Shown: in pieces, positions 34,449 to 43,396 of the stretch
How the letters are laid out: each line of letters begins with the position of its first letter
Numbering within the stretch: the stretch's first letter is position 1
Source of the DNA: Neoroseomonas terrae
GTDB lineage: Bacteria; Pseudomonadota; Alphaproteobacteria; Acetobacterales; Acetobacteraceae
DNA: 64,000 nucleotides
NCBI RefSeq assembly: GCF_018129025.1
Contig: NZ_JAAEDI010000015.1
Span: 105,363 to 169,362 of the forward strand
Direction of reading: 5' to 3'
Made by a program: the position numbers and the translations under genes
Notes under the pieces: model-generated
Seen by the model: only the letters and a program-made list of their open reading frames with translations
The model's database searches: none
Told to the model about the DNA's origin: nothing

Positions 34449-35572
34449 TGCGCGACCTGCTGCTCCGCCAGCCGGATGACGGCACAGGCCATGCCCGCGC
34501 TCCTCGCCTGCGGCGGATCGGGCCGGAGGGGCTGCCGGCGTCGCTTGACGCCCTTCTGGCGCCGCCGGAGACGGACCTCGCCGCCAGCCGGCTTTGGTAC
34601 GATACGACCTGCCGCGTCGCCTTGCCGCCCGGCACGCAGGCGATGCTCGCCGAGGTCGGGCCGCCGGGAACCATGGTCGTGCCGCTGCTGATGCAGGACG
34701 GCCGGATCGAGAGCCTCACGACGCCCTACACGCTGCGCTGGCGCCCGTTGACCGCCGCCTGGGCCGGCGCCGTTGCGCTGGAACGGGCGGCGGCCGAGCT
34801 CGGCGAGTTGCTGCGCGGGCGCCCTCCCACCCTGTTCCGGGCGATGGATAGCGATGACACGCTGCTCCTGCCGCTCCAGGCGGGGCTGTGGCGCGCCGGG
34901 CTCTGGTCGCGTCCCTTCGCGCATTTCGGCAATTGGCACGAGGCGCTGCCGCCGGGCCTGCGCTGGGCGGACTACGTCGCTGCGCGCGAGCAGCCGATGC
35001 GCAGCACGCTGATGCGCCGTCGCCGGCGCTGGGAGGACGAGACCCGCATCGACCTTCTGACCGAACCCGGCGCCGCGTTGGAGAAGGGCATTGCCGCCTA
35101 CATCGACGTCCGCGCGCGAAGCTGGAAAGCCGCGGAGCCGTCGCCCGCCTTCGATCCGGCCTTGATGCGCGGTGCCGCGGCGGCCGGGCTGCTGCGGCTC
35201 GGCGTGCTGCGGTCGCGGGCTGACGGCCGGCCGCTCGCCGCGCAGTACTGGGTCGTCTCCGGCGGACAGGCGGCGCTGCTGAAGCTGGTGCACGACGAGG
35301 CCGCCCGAACCCTGTCGCCCGGTACCGGCCTGACGGCGGCGATGGTCGCCGCATTGATCGCGGAAGGCGTCGCCGGCATCGATCTCGGCCGGGGCGACGA
35401 CGGCTACAAGCGGTTCTGGGCGAAGTCGCGCCGCCAGCGCATCGGCATGCTGATCGCCGATCCGCGCCATCCGGCCGGAATGCTCGCGCTCGCGCGGCAT
35501 GCCGCCGGGCGCGGCTGGCACCGCCTTCGCGGCATCGTGGCGCGCGGCGAAACCGGGGAGGGACCGGCATGA
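34448..35572 (+). CDS. GNAT-fold acyltransferase, CelD/BcsL (FemAB-like) family
   Basis: A 374-residue relative of the protein at 26619. N-terminal part with LWYDTTCRVALPPGTQAML and PFAHFGNWHEALPPGLRWAD; GNAT-like part from residue 190: RSTLMRRRRRWEDETRIDLL, GIAAYIDVRARSWKAAEPSP, PLAAQYWVVSGGQAALLKLV and IDLGRGDDGYKRFWAKSRRQ, the last being the typical CelD C-terminal motif. Expected to be cytoplasmic and to acylate a sugar or lipid intermediate; target unknown. ATG 34448 overlaps the preceding TGA by one base. Confidence 0.82.
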   Translation: MRDLLLRQPDDGTGHARAPRLRRIGPEGLPASLDALLAPPETDLAASRLWYDTTCRVALPPGTQAMLAEVGPPGTMVVPLLMQDGRIESLTTPYTLRWRPLTAAWAGAVALERAAAELGELLRGRPPTLFRAMDSDDTLLLPLQAGLWRAGLWSRPFAHFGNWHEALPPGLRWADYVAAREQPMRSTLMRRRRRWEDETRIDLLTEPGAALEKGIAAYIDVRARSWKAAEPSPAFDPALMRGAAAAGLLRLGVLRSRADGRPLAAQYWVVSGGQAALLKLVHDEAARTLSPGTGLTAAMVAALIAEGVAGIDLGRGDDGYKRFWAKSRRQRIGMLIADPRHPAGMLALARHAAGRGWHRLRGIVARGETGEGPA

Positions 35573-36753
35573 GGATCCTCTACAGCCATCGCATCCAGTC
35601 CCATGACGGGCAGGGCGTGCACCTCGAGGCGATGGTCGCCGCGCTGCGGGAGGCCGGGCACGAGGTGCTGGTCGTCGGTCCCGGCCTCTATGACTCGGCC
35701 GCGCTCGGCGGCGAGAGCCGGCTCGTGCCGCTGCTCCGCCGTTGGTTGCCCGGCTTCGCGGTCGAGCTGCTCGAACTCGCCTACAGCCTGCCGGCCTATC
35801 TGCGCCTGCGCCGCGCGGCCTCCGCCTTCCGCCCCGACGTGATCTACGAGCGGGCGAACCTATTCTTCCTCTCCGGCGCCTGGCTGGCGCAGCGCGGCGG
35901 CCTGCCGCTGCTGCTCGAAGTGAACGCGCCGCTCGCCGAGGAGCGCGCCCGCCATGGCCGCCTGCGGCTCGGCCGGTTGGCCCGCGCGACCGAGCGATAC
36001 GTCTGGCGCGCCGCCGACCGCGTCCTGCCGGTGACGGAGGTGCTCGCCGCGCGCATCGCCGATGCCGGCGTGCCCCGTGCGCGCATCACGGTGGTGCCGA
36101 ACGGCATCCACCTCGATGCCTTTCCGGACAGCGGCGATGCCCCCGCCGGCCCTACCGTCGTCACCCTCGGCTTCGTCGGCTTCGTCCGCGACTGGCATGG
36201 GCTGGACCGCATCCTGCACCTGATGGCCGAACCGGCTGCCGGGCCGCGGCTGGACCTCGTGGTGGTCGGGGAGGGGCCGGCGCGGGCGGGGCTTGAACGG
36301 CTCGCGGCCCAGCTCGGTATCGCGCACCGGCTGCGCTTCACCGGCCTTGTTGAGCGGGAGGAGGTGCCGCGCCTCGTCGCGGGCTTCGACATCGCCTTGC
36401 AGCCCGCCGCGGTGGAGTACGCTTCGCCGCTCAAGGTCTTCGAGTACATGGCCGCGGGGCGCGCGATCATTGCCCCGGACCAGCCGAACCTGCGGGAGGT
36501 GCTGGAGGACGGCCGCACCGCGCTGCTCGTCCCGCCGGGTGATGCCGATGCGCTGCGCGCCGCGCTGCATCGCCTCGTCGCTGATGCCGCGCTGCGCCGC
36601 CGCCTCGGCGCCGCGGCGCGCGCCGAGATCCTGCGCCGCGACCTCACCTGGGCCGGCAATGCCCGCCGCGTGATCGGCTTCGCCGAGGCCGAGTGCGTCC
36701 GGCGGCACGGCGGCGCGGCGGCCGGCGGGACGGTTGCCGAGGCGGGGCCATGA
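35569..36753 (+). CDS. Glycosyltransferase family 4
   Basis: A 394-residue GT-B glycosyltransferase. Opens MRILYSHRIQSHDGQGVHLE; YERANLFFLSGAWLA and VLPVTEVLAARIADAGVP in the first Rossmann half; VVPNGIHLDAFPDSGD linker; the GT4 block is LQPAAVEYASPLKVFEYMAA with PPGDADALRAALHRLV following. ATG overlaps the previous stop (ATGA). It ends the flippase operon unless the poorly coding stretch after it is included. Sugar specificity unknown. Confidence 0.93.
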   Translation: MRILYSHRIQSHDGQGVHLEAMVAALREAGHEVLVVGPGLYDSAALGGESRLVPLLRRWLPGFAVELLELAYSLPAYLRLRRAASAFRPDVIYERANLFFLSGAWLAQRGGLPLLLEVNAPLAEERARHGRLRLGRLARATERYVWRAADRVLPVTEVLAARIADAGVPRARITVVPNGIHLDAFPDSGDAPAGPTVVTLGFVGFVRDWHGLDRILHLMAEPAAGPRLDLVVVGEGPARAGLERLAAQLGIAHRLRFTGLVEREEVPRLVAGFDIALQPAAVEYASPLKVFEYMAAGRAIIAPDQPNLREVLEDGRTALLVPPGDADALRAALHRLVADAALRRRLGAAARAEILRRDLTWAGNARRVIGFAEAECVRRHGGAAAGGTVAEAGP

Positions 36754-37184
36754 GCGTGCGCTGCCTGCCGAGTGTCTTCCCAGGCTCCGCCCCAGCGCCT
36801 CGCGGGCGAGCTTCTGGGCGATGGCGGGCCGCCATGTGCGCCGGCGACGACAGGCGCGATGCGCCCTCCGCCGCAAGGAATTGTCGTTCGGCAGGGCCGC
36901 GGTTGCTATGCTCATCGCCGAGGAAGCGCTGGGCCGGCTCTGCATCCGAGGGCATCCGCTGATGCACGAGATTCGTGGCCTGCTGTGCCCGGTGCGGCGG
37001 TGGACATGATCGCAGCGGCGCCATCGTTCATCGTCCTGCTCGGCGTGCCGGCGCTGCCGCGCGGCTGTTCGCCCTGTGTGAACGGGCCGACGCCACGGCG
37101 GCGCGGACCGGATTGTGAGAAGCATCATGACGCCAGTGCCGCCGCAGCGGTCATCGGCATCGCCATGACGGAGCGGAGCTCAGC
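36754..37184. other. 431-base gap without a convincing gene
   Basis: All three forward frames contain short ORFs here. One, starting with an ATGA overlap at 36750 (to 36962), has ideal coupling to the glycosyltransferase but an Arg/Ser/Cys-rich product that looks non-coding. Another (to 37009) has a better-looking stretch LSFGRAAVAMLIAEEALGRL. The mixture suggests a decayed gene, or plain spacer carrying the promoter of the fusion gene at 37185. No terminator hairpin or repeat was found. Confidence 0.35.
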
Positions 37185-39272
37185 ATGAGACGTATCTGCC
37201 TGATCGGTGCCGGCAGCATCGCGCGGACCCACGCGGAGGTGTTGCGCGGCTTGCCGGGCGTCTCGGTGGTCGCGATCGCCGATCCGCGTCCCGCGGCGGC
37301 GGAGGCGCTATCGCGCTTGCTGCCGGGAGCGCGCCCGGTGGCCTCGGCGGAGGAGGCGCTGTCGGATGGCGGCTTTGACGCTGCGCATGTTCTGACGCCG
37401 CCGGACACGCATGCGGCGATCGCGCTGCCTTTGCTCGAAGCGGGCCGCGATGTGCTGATGGAAAAGCCGATGGCTACGTCGCGCGCGGAATGCGATCAGC
37501 TCATGGCAGCCGCCGAGGCGGCGGGCGCAGCACTCGGCATCAACCAGAACTTCCTGTTCCATCCGGCGTTCCTCGCCCTTCGCCGGGCCCTGGCGAGCGG
37601 CAAATGCGGGCGTCCGCGCTTCGTCGACTGCGTGTACAGCGTGCCGCTGCGTCAGCTCTCGGCCGGGCAGGTTGGGCATTGGATGTTCGCCGCGCCGGTG
37701 AACATCCTTCTCGAGCAGGCCGTGCATCCGCTGTCGCAGATCGCGGCGTTGCTCGGCGGCATCGAGGCCGTGGAGGCGATCCCCGACGCACCGCGCACGC
37801 TCTGGGAGGGGCGGCGCTTTCACGGCGGGTGGACGGCCACCCTGCGTGGCCGGGATCTGTCCGCGACGCTGCGTTTCGCGGTCGGCGAGAGCTTCCCGCT
37901 CTGGCAGGTCAGCGTGCTTTGCGACGATGGCATGATCGTCGCGGATATACTCGGGCACCGCGTCCATCGGCTGGAGCGGACACGCTTCGCCGATCCGATC
38001 GACGGGATGGCTGCGCCGGCGTCAGCGGCGGCGACAATGGTTGGGGCCGGTCTGGCCAACGCCGCGCGCTACGGCGCCTCCCTGGTCGGGATCACGAAGC
38101 GGAGCGATCCGTTCTTCCGCAGCATGCGGGGCAGCATTGCTGCCTTCCACGCCGCGCCGCAGCGCTTTGAATCGAATGCGACGTTCGGCGCCGCGCTGGT
38201 CGGCCTGTGCGAGGACATCGCCGCCCGGCTGCCGGCCGAGGAGAACCGGCCCGCCGCGCCGCAGGCCCCGGCGACGCTGGCGGGCATGGCCGATGTCACG
38301 CTGCTGGGCGGCACCGGCTTCATCGGCAAGGCCACGGTTGCGGCGCTGGTGCGGGAAGGCCTCAGCGTTGCCGTCATGGCGCGCGGCACGACGGGGCTGC
38401 CGCCGCTTTTCTCGGGGCCGCGCATCCGCCTGCTGCGCGGTGACATCGCCGATCCTACTGCGGTGAAGGAGGCCGTGGCGGGTGCCGGCGCGGTCGTGAA
38501 CCTGGCCCATGGCGGCGGAGGGGCGGATTTCGCGGCAATCCGGCAGGCGATGGTGGGTGGGGCGGAGATCGTCGCGCAGGCCTGTCTTGCCGCCGGCACG
38601 CGCCGGTTGGTGCATGTCGGGTCGATCGCCTCGCTCTATCTCGGTCCTGGCGCGGCATGCGTGACCGGCGCCACGCCGCCTGACCCACAGGCCGGGCGGC
38701 GGGCCGACTATGCCCGCGCCAAGGCCGAATGCGACCTGATGCTGCTGCGCCTGCACGCGCAGGAGAAGCTGCCCCTCGTCATCCTGCGGCCGGGCCTCGT
38801 GGTGGGGCAGGGGACCTCGCCGTTCCATAGCGGCCTCGGCTTCTTCAATGCCGAGCAGCATGTCATCGGCTGGAACCGTGGCCGCAATCCGCTGCCGTTC
38901 GTGCTGGTGGAGGATGTGGCGGCCGCGATCCTCGGCGCCCTGCTGGCAGAGGGTGCGGAGGGCCGATGCTACAATCTGGTGGGCGATGTGCGACCGAGCG
39001 CGCGCGAGTATCTCGGCTGGCTCGCCGAGGCGACCGGCCGCCCTGTCCGCTTCCATCCGAAGTTCCCGGACCTGCTGCTGGCCGAGGAAGGTGCCAAGTG
39101 GTTGCTGAAGCAGGTGGGCAGGCGGCGCTCCCTGCCGCCGTCGCGCCGTGACCTGCTGTCGCGCGGCCTGACCGCAAGCTTCGATTGCAGCGACGCGAAG
39201 CGCGATCTGGGCTGGGTGCCTGAGGCGGATACGCTCCGGTTTCGCACGGCTACCTTTCAGACGGGGCCCTGA
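37185..39272 (+). CDS. Fusion of Gfo/Idh/MocA dehydrogenase and NAD-dependent epimerase/dehydratase
   Basis: A 695-residue two-enzyme protein. Residues 1-350: Gfo/Idh/MocA oxidoreductase, with NAD-binding ICLIGAGSIARTHAEVLRG, HVLTPPDTHAAIALPLLEAG, the EKPMA motif (catalytic-site Lys) and NQNFLFHPAFLALRRAL. Residues 368-695: extended SDR with ADVTLLGGTGFIGKATVAAL, the GDIADP segment, VHVGSIASLYLG, the YARAKAECD active-site YxxxK and LPFVLVEDVAAAILGALL. Both halves have complete cofactor sites, so both may be active, perhaps in successive steps of one nucleotide-sugar pathway. No frameshift or stop at the junction. Shares one base with the next gene (TGATG). Confidence 0.92.
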   Translation: MRRICLIGAGSIARTHAEVLRGLPGVSVVAIADPRPAAAEALSRLLPGARPVASAEEALSDGGFDAAHVLTPPDTHAAIALPLLEAGRDVLMEKPMATSRAECDQLMAAAEAAGAALGINQNFLFHPAFLALRRALASGKCGRPRFVDCVYSVPLRQLSAGQVGHWMFAAPVNILLEQAVHPLSQIAALLGGIEAVEAIPDAPRTLWEGRRFHGGWTATLRGRDLSATLRFAVGESFPLWQVSVLCDDGMIVADILGHRVHRLERTRFADPIDGMAAPASAAATMVGAGLANAARYGASLVGITKRSDPFFRSMRGSIAAFHAAPQRFESNATFGAALVGLCEDIAARLPAEENRPAAPQAPATLAGMADVTLLGGTGFIGKATVAALVREGLSVAVMARGTTGLPPLFSGPRIRLLRGDIADPTAVKEAVAGAGAVVNLAHGGGGADFAAIRQAMVGGAEIVAQACLAAGTRRLVHVGSIASLYLGPGAACVTGATPPDPQAGRRADYARAKAECDLMLLRLHAQEKLPLVILRPGLVVGQGTSPFHSGLGFFNAEQHVIGWNRGRNPLPFVLVEDVAAAILGALLAEGAEGRCYNLVGDVRPSAREYLGWLAEATGRPVRFHPKFPDLLLAEEGAKWLLKQVGRRRSLPPSRRDLLSRGLTASFDCSDAKRDLGWVPEADTLRFRTATFQTGP

Positions 39273-40369
39273 TGAGCCCGACAATGCCCCTTCTGCTACA
39301 CGTCTTTGCCAGCTTCGCCACCGGCGGGCCGCAGGTACGCTTCACCAGGCTGGTCAATCGGATGGGAGGTGCCTTTCGCCATGCCGTGGTGGCGATGGAC
39401 AGCAACTACGATGCGCGGAACCTGCTCGACCCGGCCCTGGATGTGCGGTTTCCTGCGGTATGCGTGGCGAAGCGCGCCGTCGGCGGCAATGTCTTGCGCT
39501 TCCGCGCCGCGCTGCGCGCCATCCGCCCGGATCTCCTGGTAACCAGCAACTGGGGAAGCATCGAATGGGCCGGGGCGCGGATCGGCACCGGCGTGCCGCA
39601 TCTGCATCTGGAGGACGGGTTCGGTCCCGAGGAGCAATCCCGCCAACTTCCGCGCCGGGTCCTCGCGCGCCGCCTGCTGTTGCGACGGGCGACGGTGGTG
39701 CTGCCCTCCCGCACGTTGTTCCGCATCGCGCGGGAGGAATGGAAACTGCCGCCGGAACGTCTCAGGTTGCTGCCCAACGGCGTCGACACCAGCCGCTTTG
39801 CCCCGGTTGTGCGCGAGGGGCCCGCACGGCCGGTGACCATCGGCACCGTTGCGGCGCTGCGGCCGGAGAAGAATCTCGCCCGGCTGATCCGCGCGATCGC
39901 CAGGCTCGGTCCGGATGTCCGGCTCGTCATCGTCGGCGACGGCGCGGAGCGCCCCGCGCTCGAGGCCCTGGCGGCGGCCGAGGGCGTTGCCGAGCGGGTC
40001 AGCTTCGCCGGGCATTGCCACGACCCGGCGCCGCTCTACGCCGACTTCGACGTCTTCGCCCTTTCCTCTGACACCGAGCAGATGCCGCTGTCACTGCTGG
40101 AGGCGATGGCGGCGGGTCTACCGGTTGCAGCGACGGATGTCGGCGACGTGGCGGAGATGCTCGATCCGCAGCACAGGCACTTCGTCGTGCCGTGCGACGA
40201 TGCGGCACTGGCCGGCGCGCTCGGTGCACTGGTGCAGGATGCGGATATGCGGCGACAGCTCGGCGCGGCGAACCGCCGGCGCGCCGAGGACCATTTTGCC
40301 GAAACCGCGATGGTTGCCGCCTGGGAAGGTCTGTTCCGTGACCTCAGCGCCAAAGGCACGCCGAACTGA
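39272..40369 (+). CDS. Glycosyltransferase family 4
   Basis: A 365-residue GT-B enzyme. FASFATGGPQVRFTRLVNRM is the glycine loop; DLLVTSNWGSIEWAGARIGT, LHLEDGFGPEEQ, LPNGVDTSRFAPVV, AALRPEKNLARLIRAIARLG and the GT4 motif SSDTEQMPLSLLEAMAAGLP follow. Coupled to the fusion gene through TGATG. After its stop there are 143 bases without a gene before the convergent acetyltransferase gene. Confidence 0.93.
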   Translation: MSPTMPLLLHVFASFATGGPQVRFTRLVNRMGGAFRHAVVAMDSNYDARNLLDPALDVRFPAVCVAKRAVGGNVLRFRAALRAIRPDLLVTSNWGSIEWAGARIGTGVPHLHLEDGFGPEEQSRQLPRRVLARRLLLRRATVVLPSRTLFRIAREEWKLPPERLRLLPNGVDTSRFAPVVREGPARPVTIGTVAALRPEKNLARLIRAIARLGPDVRLVIVGDGAERPALEALAAAEGVAERVSFAGHCHDPAPLYADFDVFALSSDTEQMPLSLLEAMAAGLPVAATDVGDVAEMLDPQHRHFVVPCDDAALAGALGALVQDADMRRQLGAANRRRAEDHFAETAMVAAWEGLFRDLSAKGTPN

Positions 40370-40512
40370 CGCGCGTACGGTGATGCGCCGTGCAACAAGG
40401 CGGGGACGAACAGTGTGTGGCGCCTGACGGGTGACGGTGGTCGACCAGTTCCGCGGTCACCGCGCTCCGCATTGCCGCCGCGAAGCAGGAGGTGACGGCG
40501 ACGCTCCGGCCG

Positions 40513-41220
40513 CTAGGCGACCGGCTCCTCGCGTGCCGGCGATGCGGCTGACCTGATTGGACGCGCCGGGTTGCCGGCTACCGTCGTGCCTTCCGGCACA
40601 TCCTTCACCACCACCGCGCCGAGCCCCACCAGCGCCCCGGCGCCGATCTTCAGACCCTGGCGCACCACGGCCGCGCTGCCGACATAGGCGCCCCTGCCGA
40701 CGCGCGCGCCGCCGCTGATCGTGCTGCGCGGCGCGAGGATGGCGAAGGGCTCGATCACCGAATCGTGGCCGACGACGGCGCAGGGGCCGATCCAGGCATG
40801 CGCCCCCAGCACGCAGCGCCCAGCGACCGACGCGCCGAAGCCGACGCAGCAACCCGGGGCCAGCGTCGCCCGCGTCGATACCGCGGCGCCAGGGTGGACG
40901 AGCGTCGCGAAATGCTCGTCCGAGAGACCGGTTCCATCGAGGATTGCGCCGCGTCGCGCATGGCTGCGATCGCTGCCGACCGCGAGCACGAAGCGCGCGC
41001 CCGCCAGCTCGCCGCCGGGTGCCGCCAGCAGCCCCGCGGCGGACAGCGGCCCCAGCACCGGCACGCCCATGAAGTCCGGCCCGGCCGCATCGTCGAGCAC
41101 GCCAGCGACCTGCCAATCCACGCCGGCGGCGCGCAGTGCGGTGACGATGTCGAGTACGTCGAGCGCATTGCCGCTCGCGCCGAGGATGGCGAGCCGCCCC
41201 GGCGCGGCGGCCTGTGGCAT
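40513..41220 (-). CDS. Sugar O/N-acetyltransferase, NeuD/PglD type
   Basis: A 235-residue protein with an N-terminal Rossmann-like segment (RLAILGASGNALDVLDIVTA, VAGVLDDAAGPDFMGVPVLG) and a C-terminal left-handed beta-helix of hexapeptide repeats (from VHPGAAVSTRATLAPGCCVG to GTTVAGNPARPIR). The VGHDSVIEPFAILAPRSTIS segment contains the catalytic-site His typical of PglD/NeuD. It acetylates an amino-sugar nucleotide, probably the product of the adjacent aminotransferase. ATG 41220 overlaps that gene's stop. Last gene of a six-gene leftward operon. Confidence 0.9.
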   Translation of the reverse strand: MPQAAAPGRLAILGASGNALDVLDIVTALRAAGVDWQVAGVLDDAAGPDFMGVPVLGPLSAAGLLAAPGGELAGARFVLAVGSDRSHARRGAILDGTGLSDEHFATLVHPGAAVSTRATLAPGCCVGFGASVAGRCVLGAHAWIGPCAVVGHDSVIEPFAILAPRSTISGGARVGRGAYVGSAAVVRQGLKIGAGALVGLGAVVVKDVPEGTTVAGNPARPIRSAASPAREEPVA

Positions 41221-42389
41221 CAGGCGACGGCGCGCACGGGCGTGGTGCCGGTATCGATCGCGGCGCGCAGCGCCGCGACGACGCAGACCTGCGTATCCGC
41301 CGTCATCTGCGGGAACAGCGGCAGCAGAATGGTGCGGTCCTGCGCGCCTTCCGAAGCGGGCAGCGGCACGCGCGGCCTGCGCTCGGCATAGGCGGGCTCG
41401 CGATGGATGCACATGATGCCGCGCCTGGTCGAAACACCCCGGTCGAGCATCGCCTGCATCACGCCGCGCTGGTCGATTCCGAGCGGCAGACGGATCGCGA
41501 AGGACTGCCAGTTGCTGCGCGCCCAGTTCGGCTCGAACGGCGGCTGCACCTCCGGCACGTGCCGCGCGAGCAGCGCGCGGTAGGAGACCGCCAGTTCGCG
41601 CCGTCGCCGCACGATCTCCGGGAGGCGCTTGAGCTGCTCGATGCCGACCGCCGCCTGAATGTCGGTCAGGCGATAGTTGAAGCCAGGCTCCGGGTAGCTC
41701 TCGAAGATCACCTGCGCGCTGCCGTGGCGGACCGTATCCGGCACCGACATGCCGTGCTGTCGCAGCAACCGGAAGCGGGCGTCGAGCGCCTTGCTGCGCG
41801 TGGTCACCACGCCGCCATCGCCGACGGTGATGACCTTGCGCGGATGCAGCGAGAAGCAGGCGACATCCCCGATCGGAGCGCCGATAGGCTGCCAGGCGCC
41901 GTCATAAAGGACGTCGGAGCCGAGGCCGCAGGCCGCGTCCTCGACAACCGGCAGGCCGTGGCGGCGCGCCACCGCCATGATGCCCGTCATGTCGCAGGGC
42001 ATGCCGATCTGATGCACGCAGAGGATCGCGCGGGTGCGGCGCGTGATCGCCGCCTCCAGCAGCGCGGGGTCCATGGTGAAGGTCCTCTGGTCGATGTCGA
42101 CGAAGACCGGCTCCGCGCCGCATTGCAGGATGGCATTGGCGCAGGCGATGAAAGTGTGACTGACGGTGATGACTTCATCGCCGGGCTGCACGCCGACGCC
42201 GAGCAGCGCGAGATGCAGCGCCGTGGTGCAGTTGGACACCGCGATGGCGTGCGGCGCGCCCACGAGGGCGGCGAAATCCGCCTCGAACTTCGCGACGCGC
42301 GGGCCCTGGGTCAGCCAGCCGGAGCGGATCACCTCCGCCGCCGCCGCCGCCTCTTCCTCGCCCACCAGGGGCTGGGTGATGGGGATCAT
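41220..42389 (-). CDS. DegT/DnrJ/EryC1/StrS aminotransferase
   Basis: A 389-residue PLP-dependent sugar aminotransferase. MIPITQPLVGEEEAAAAAEV at the N terminus, SNCTTALHLALLGVGV (PLP phosphate site), TVSHTFIACANAILQCGA, VVEDAACGLGSDV (Asp that pairs with the PLP pyridine) and FSLHPRKVITVGDGGVV with the PLP-binding lysine. It converts a keto-sugar nucleotide to an amino sugar; PseC/WbpE/DesI-like. ATG 42389 matches the family; the frame runs open to 42428. One-base or ATGA overlaps on both sides. Followed by a NeuD-type acetyltransferase, a common pair. Confidence 0.93.
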   Translation of the reverse strand: MIPITQPLVGEEEAAAAAEVIRSGWLTQGPRVAKFEADFAALVGAPHAIAVSNCTTALHLALLGVGVQPGDEVITVSHTFIACANAILQCGAEPVFVDIDQRTFTMDPALLEAAITRRTRAILCVHQIGMPCDMTGIMAVARRHGLPVVEDAACGLGSDVLYDGAWQPIGAPIGDVACFSLHPRKVITVGDGGVVTTRSKALDARFRLLRQHGMSVPDTVRHGSAQVIFESYPEPGFNYRLTDIQAAVGIEQLKRLPEIVRRRRELAVSYRALLARHVPEVQPPFEPNWARSNWQSFAIRLPLGIDQRGVMQAMLDRGVSTRRGIMCIHREPAYAERRPRVPLPASEGAQDRTILLPLFPQMTADTQVCVVAALRAAIDTGTTPVRAVA

Positions 42390-43396
42390 CAGGCCACCTC
42401 CTGCCGCACGGTCTTCTCGCGGCGCCACCAGTCGACCAGTTCCGCCATGCCGTGTTCGAGCGGCACGGCCGCCTCAAAGCCGATCGCGTCGCGCGCCGCC
42501 CGCGTGCAGGCGAGCCGCCGCGGCACCGGGTTCACCGCGCGCTCCGCCTCATGCACCGGCACCAGGTCGGGCCGGCCCATCACACGGGCGAGCAGCTGCG
42601 CGAGGTCGAGCAGGGAGGTCTCGCTGCCGCTGCCGACATTCAGCGCGATGTCCGTGGCGCCCGACGCCGCCGCCAGGACGTTGGCGCACGCGACATCCTT
42701 CACGTGGATCATGTCCATCGTCTGCAGGCCGTCGCCGAAGATGATCGGCGCCTGACCGGCCGCGATGCGGTCCATCCAGCGCACCAGCACTTCCGTGTAG
42801 CGCCCGTGGATGTCCATGCGCGGGCCATAGACGTTGAAGTAGCGCAGCGCGACATAGTCGAGCCCGTGCATTTCGTTGAAGGACCGGCAGAGCCCTTCGC
42901 CGAACATCTTCGTCGCCCCGTACAGCGTGCGGTTGTCGTAGCCGTGCTGCCGCTCGGTCGTCGGGAAATGGTCCGCCATGCCGTAGACGGAGGCGGAGGA
43001 GGAATAGACCAGCCGCCGCACCTTGTGGTGCATGCAGGCTTCGAGCAGGTCGTAGGTCGCGGCGGCCATCACCTCGAAGGCGGCGCGCGGCTCCTGCGCG
43101 CATTGCGTGATGCGCAGCGCGGCCTGGTGGAAGACGATGTCGCAACCGTCGACGAGGCTGTCGAGCAGCCGCGCGTCCCGGATGTCGCCCTCAACGAGGT
43201 GCAGGCGGTTGCTGCCGAGTGCGCGATGCAGGTTCTCCCGCCGCCCGCGCACCATATTGTCGAGGACGAACACCGCCGCACAGCCGGCGGCGAGGAGCTG
43301 GTCCACCGTCTGCGACCCGACGAAGCCCGCGCCCCCCGTCACCAGGCAGCGCGCGCCTTGCAGGCCGGGGATGGGCAGGTCAGGCGACGCGTTCAT
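42389..43396 (-). CDS. NAD-dependent nucleotide-sugar epimerase (extended SDR)
   Basis: A 335-residue SDR. CLVTGGAGFVGSQTVDQLLA (NAD site), GDIRDARLLDSLVDGCD, YSSSASVYGMADHF and the YGATK catalytic motif, ALRYFNVYGPRMDIHGRYTE, FGDGLQTMDMIHVKDVA. The last blocks are those of UDP-GlcNAc/UDP-glucose 4-epimerases (GalE, WbpP-like). The 17-base overlap with the next aminotransferase gene shows tight packing. Substrate not determinable. Confidence 0.92.
   Translation of the reverse strand: MNASPDLPIPGLQGARCLVTGGAGFVGSQTVDQLLAAGCAAVFVLDNMVRGRRENLHRALGSNRLHLVEGDIRDARLLDSLVDGCDIVFHQAALRITQCAQEPRAAFEVMAAATYDLLEACMHHKVRRLVYSSSASVYGMADHFPTTERQHGYDNRTLYGATKMFGEGLCRSFNEMHGLDYVALRYFNVYGPRMDIHGRYTEVLVRWMDRIAAGQAPIIFGDGLQTMDMIHVKDVACANVLAAASGATDIALNVGSGSETSLLDLAQLLARVMGRPDLVPVHEAERAVNPVPRRLACTRAARDAIGFEAAVPLEHGMAELVDWWRREKTVRQEVA

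Noticed and set aside
36750..36962. Possible coupled small gene after the glycosyltransferase (ATGA overlap)
   Set aside because: Product rich in Arg, Ser, Cys and Pro with no hydrophobic pattern; kept as part of an unexplained gap.
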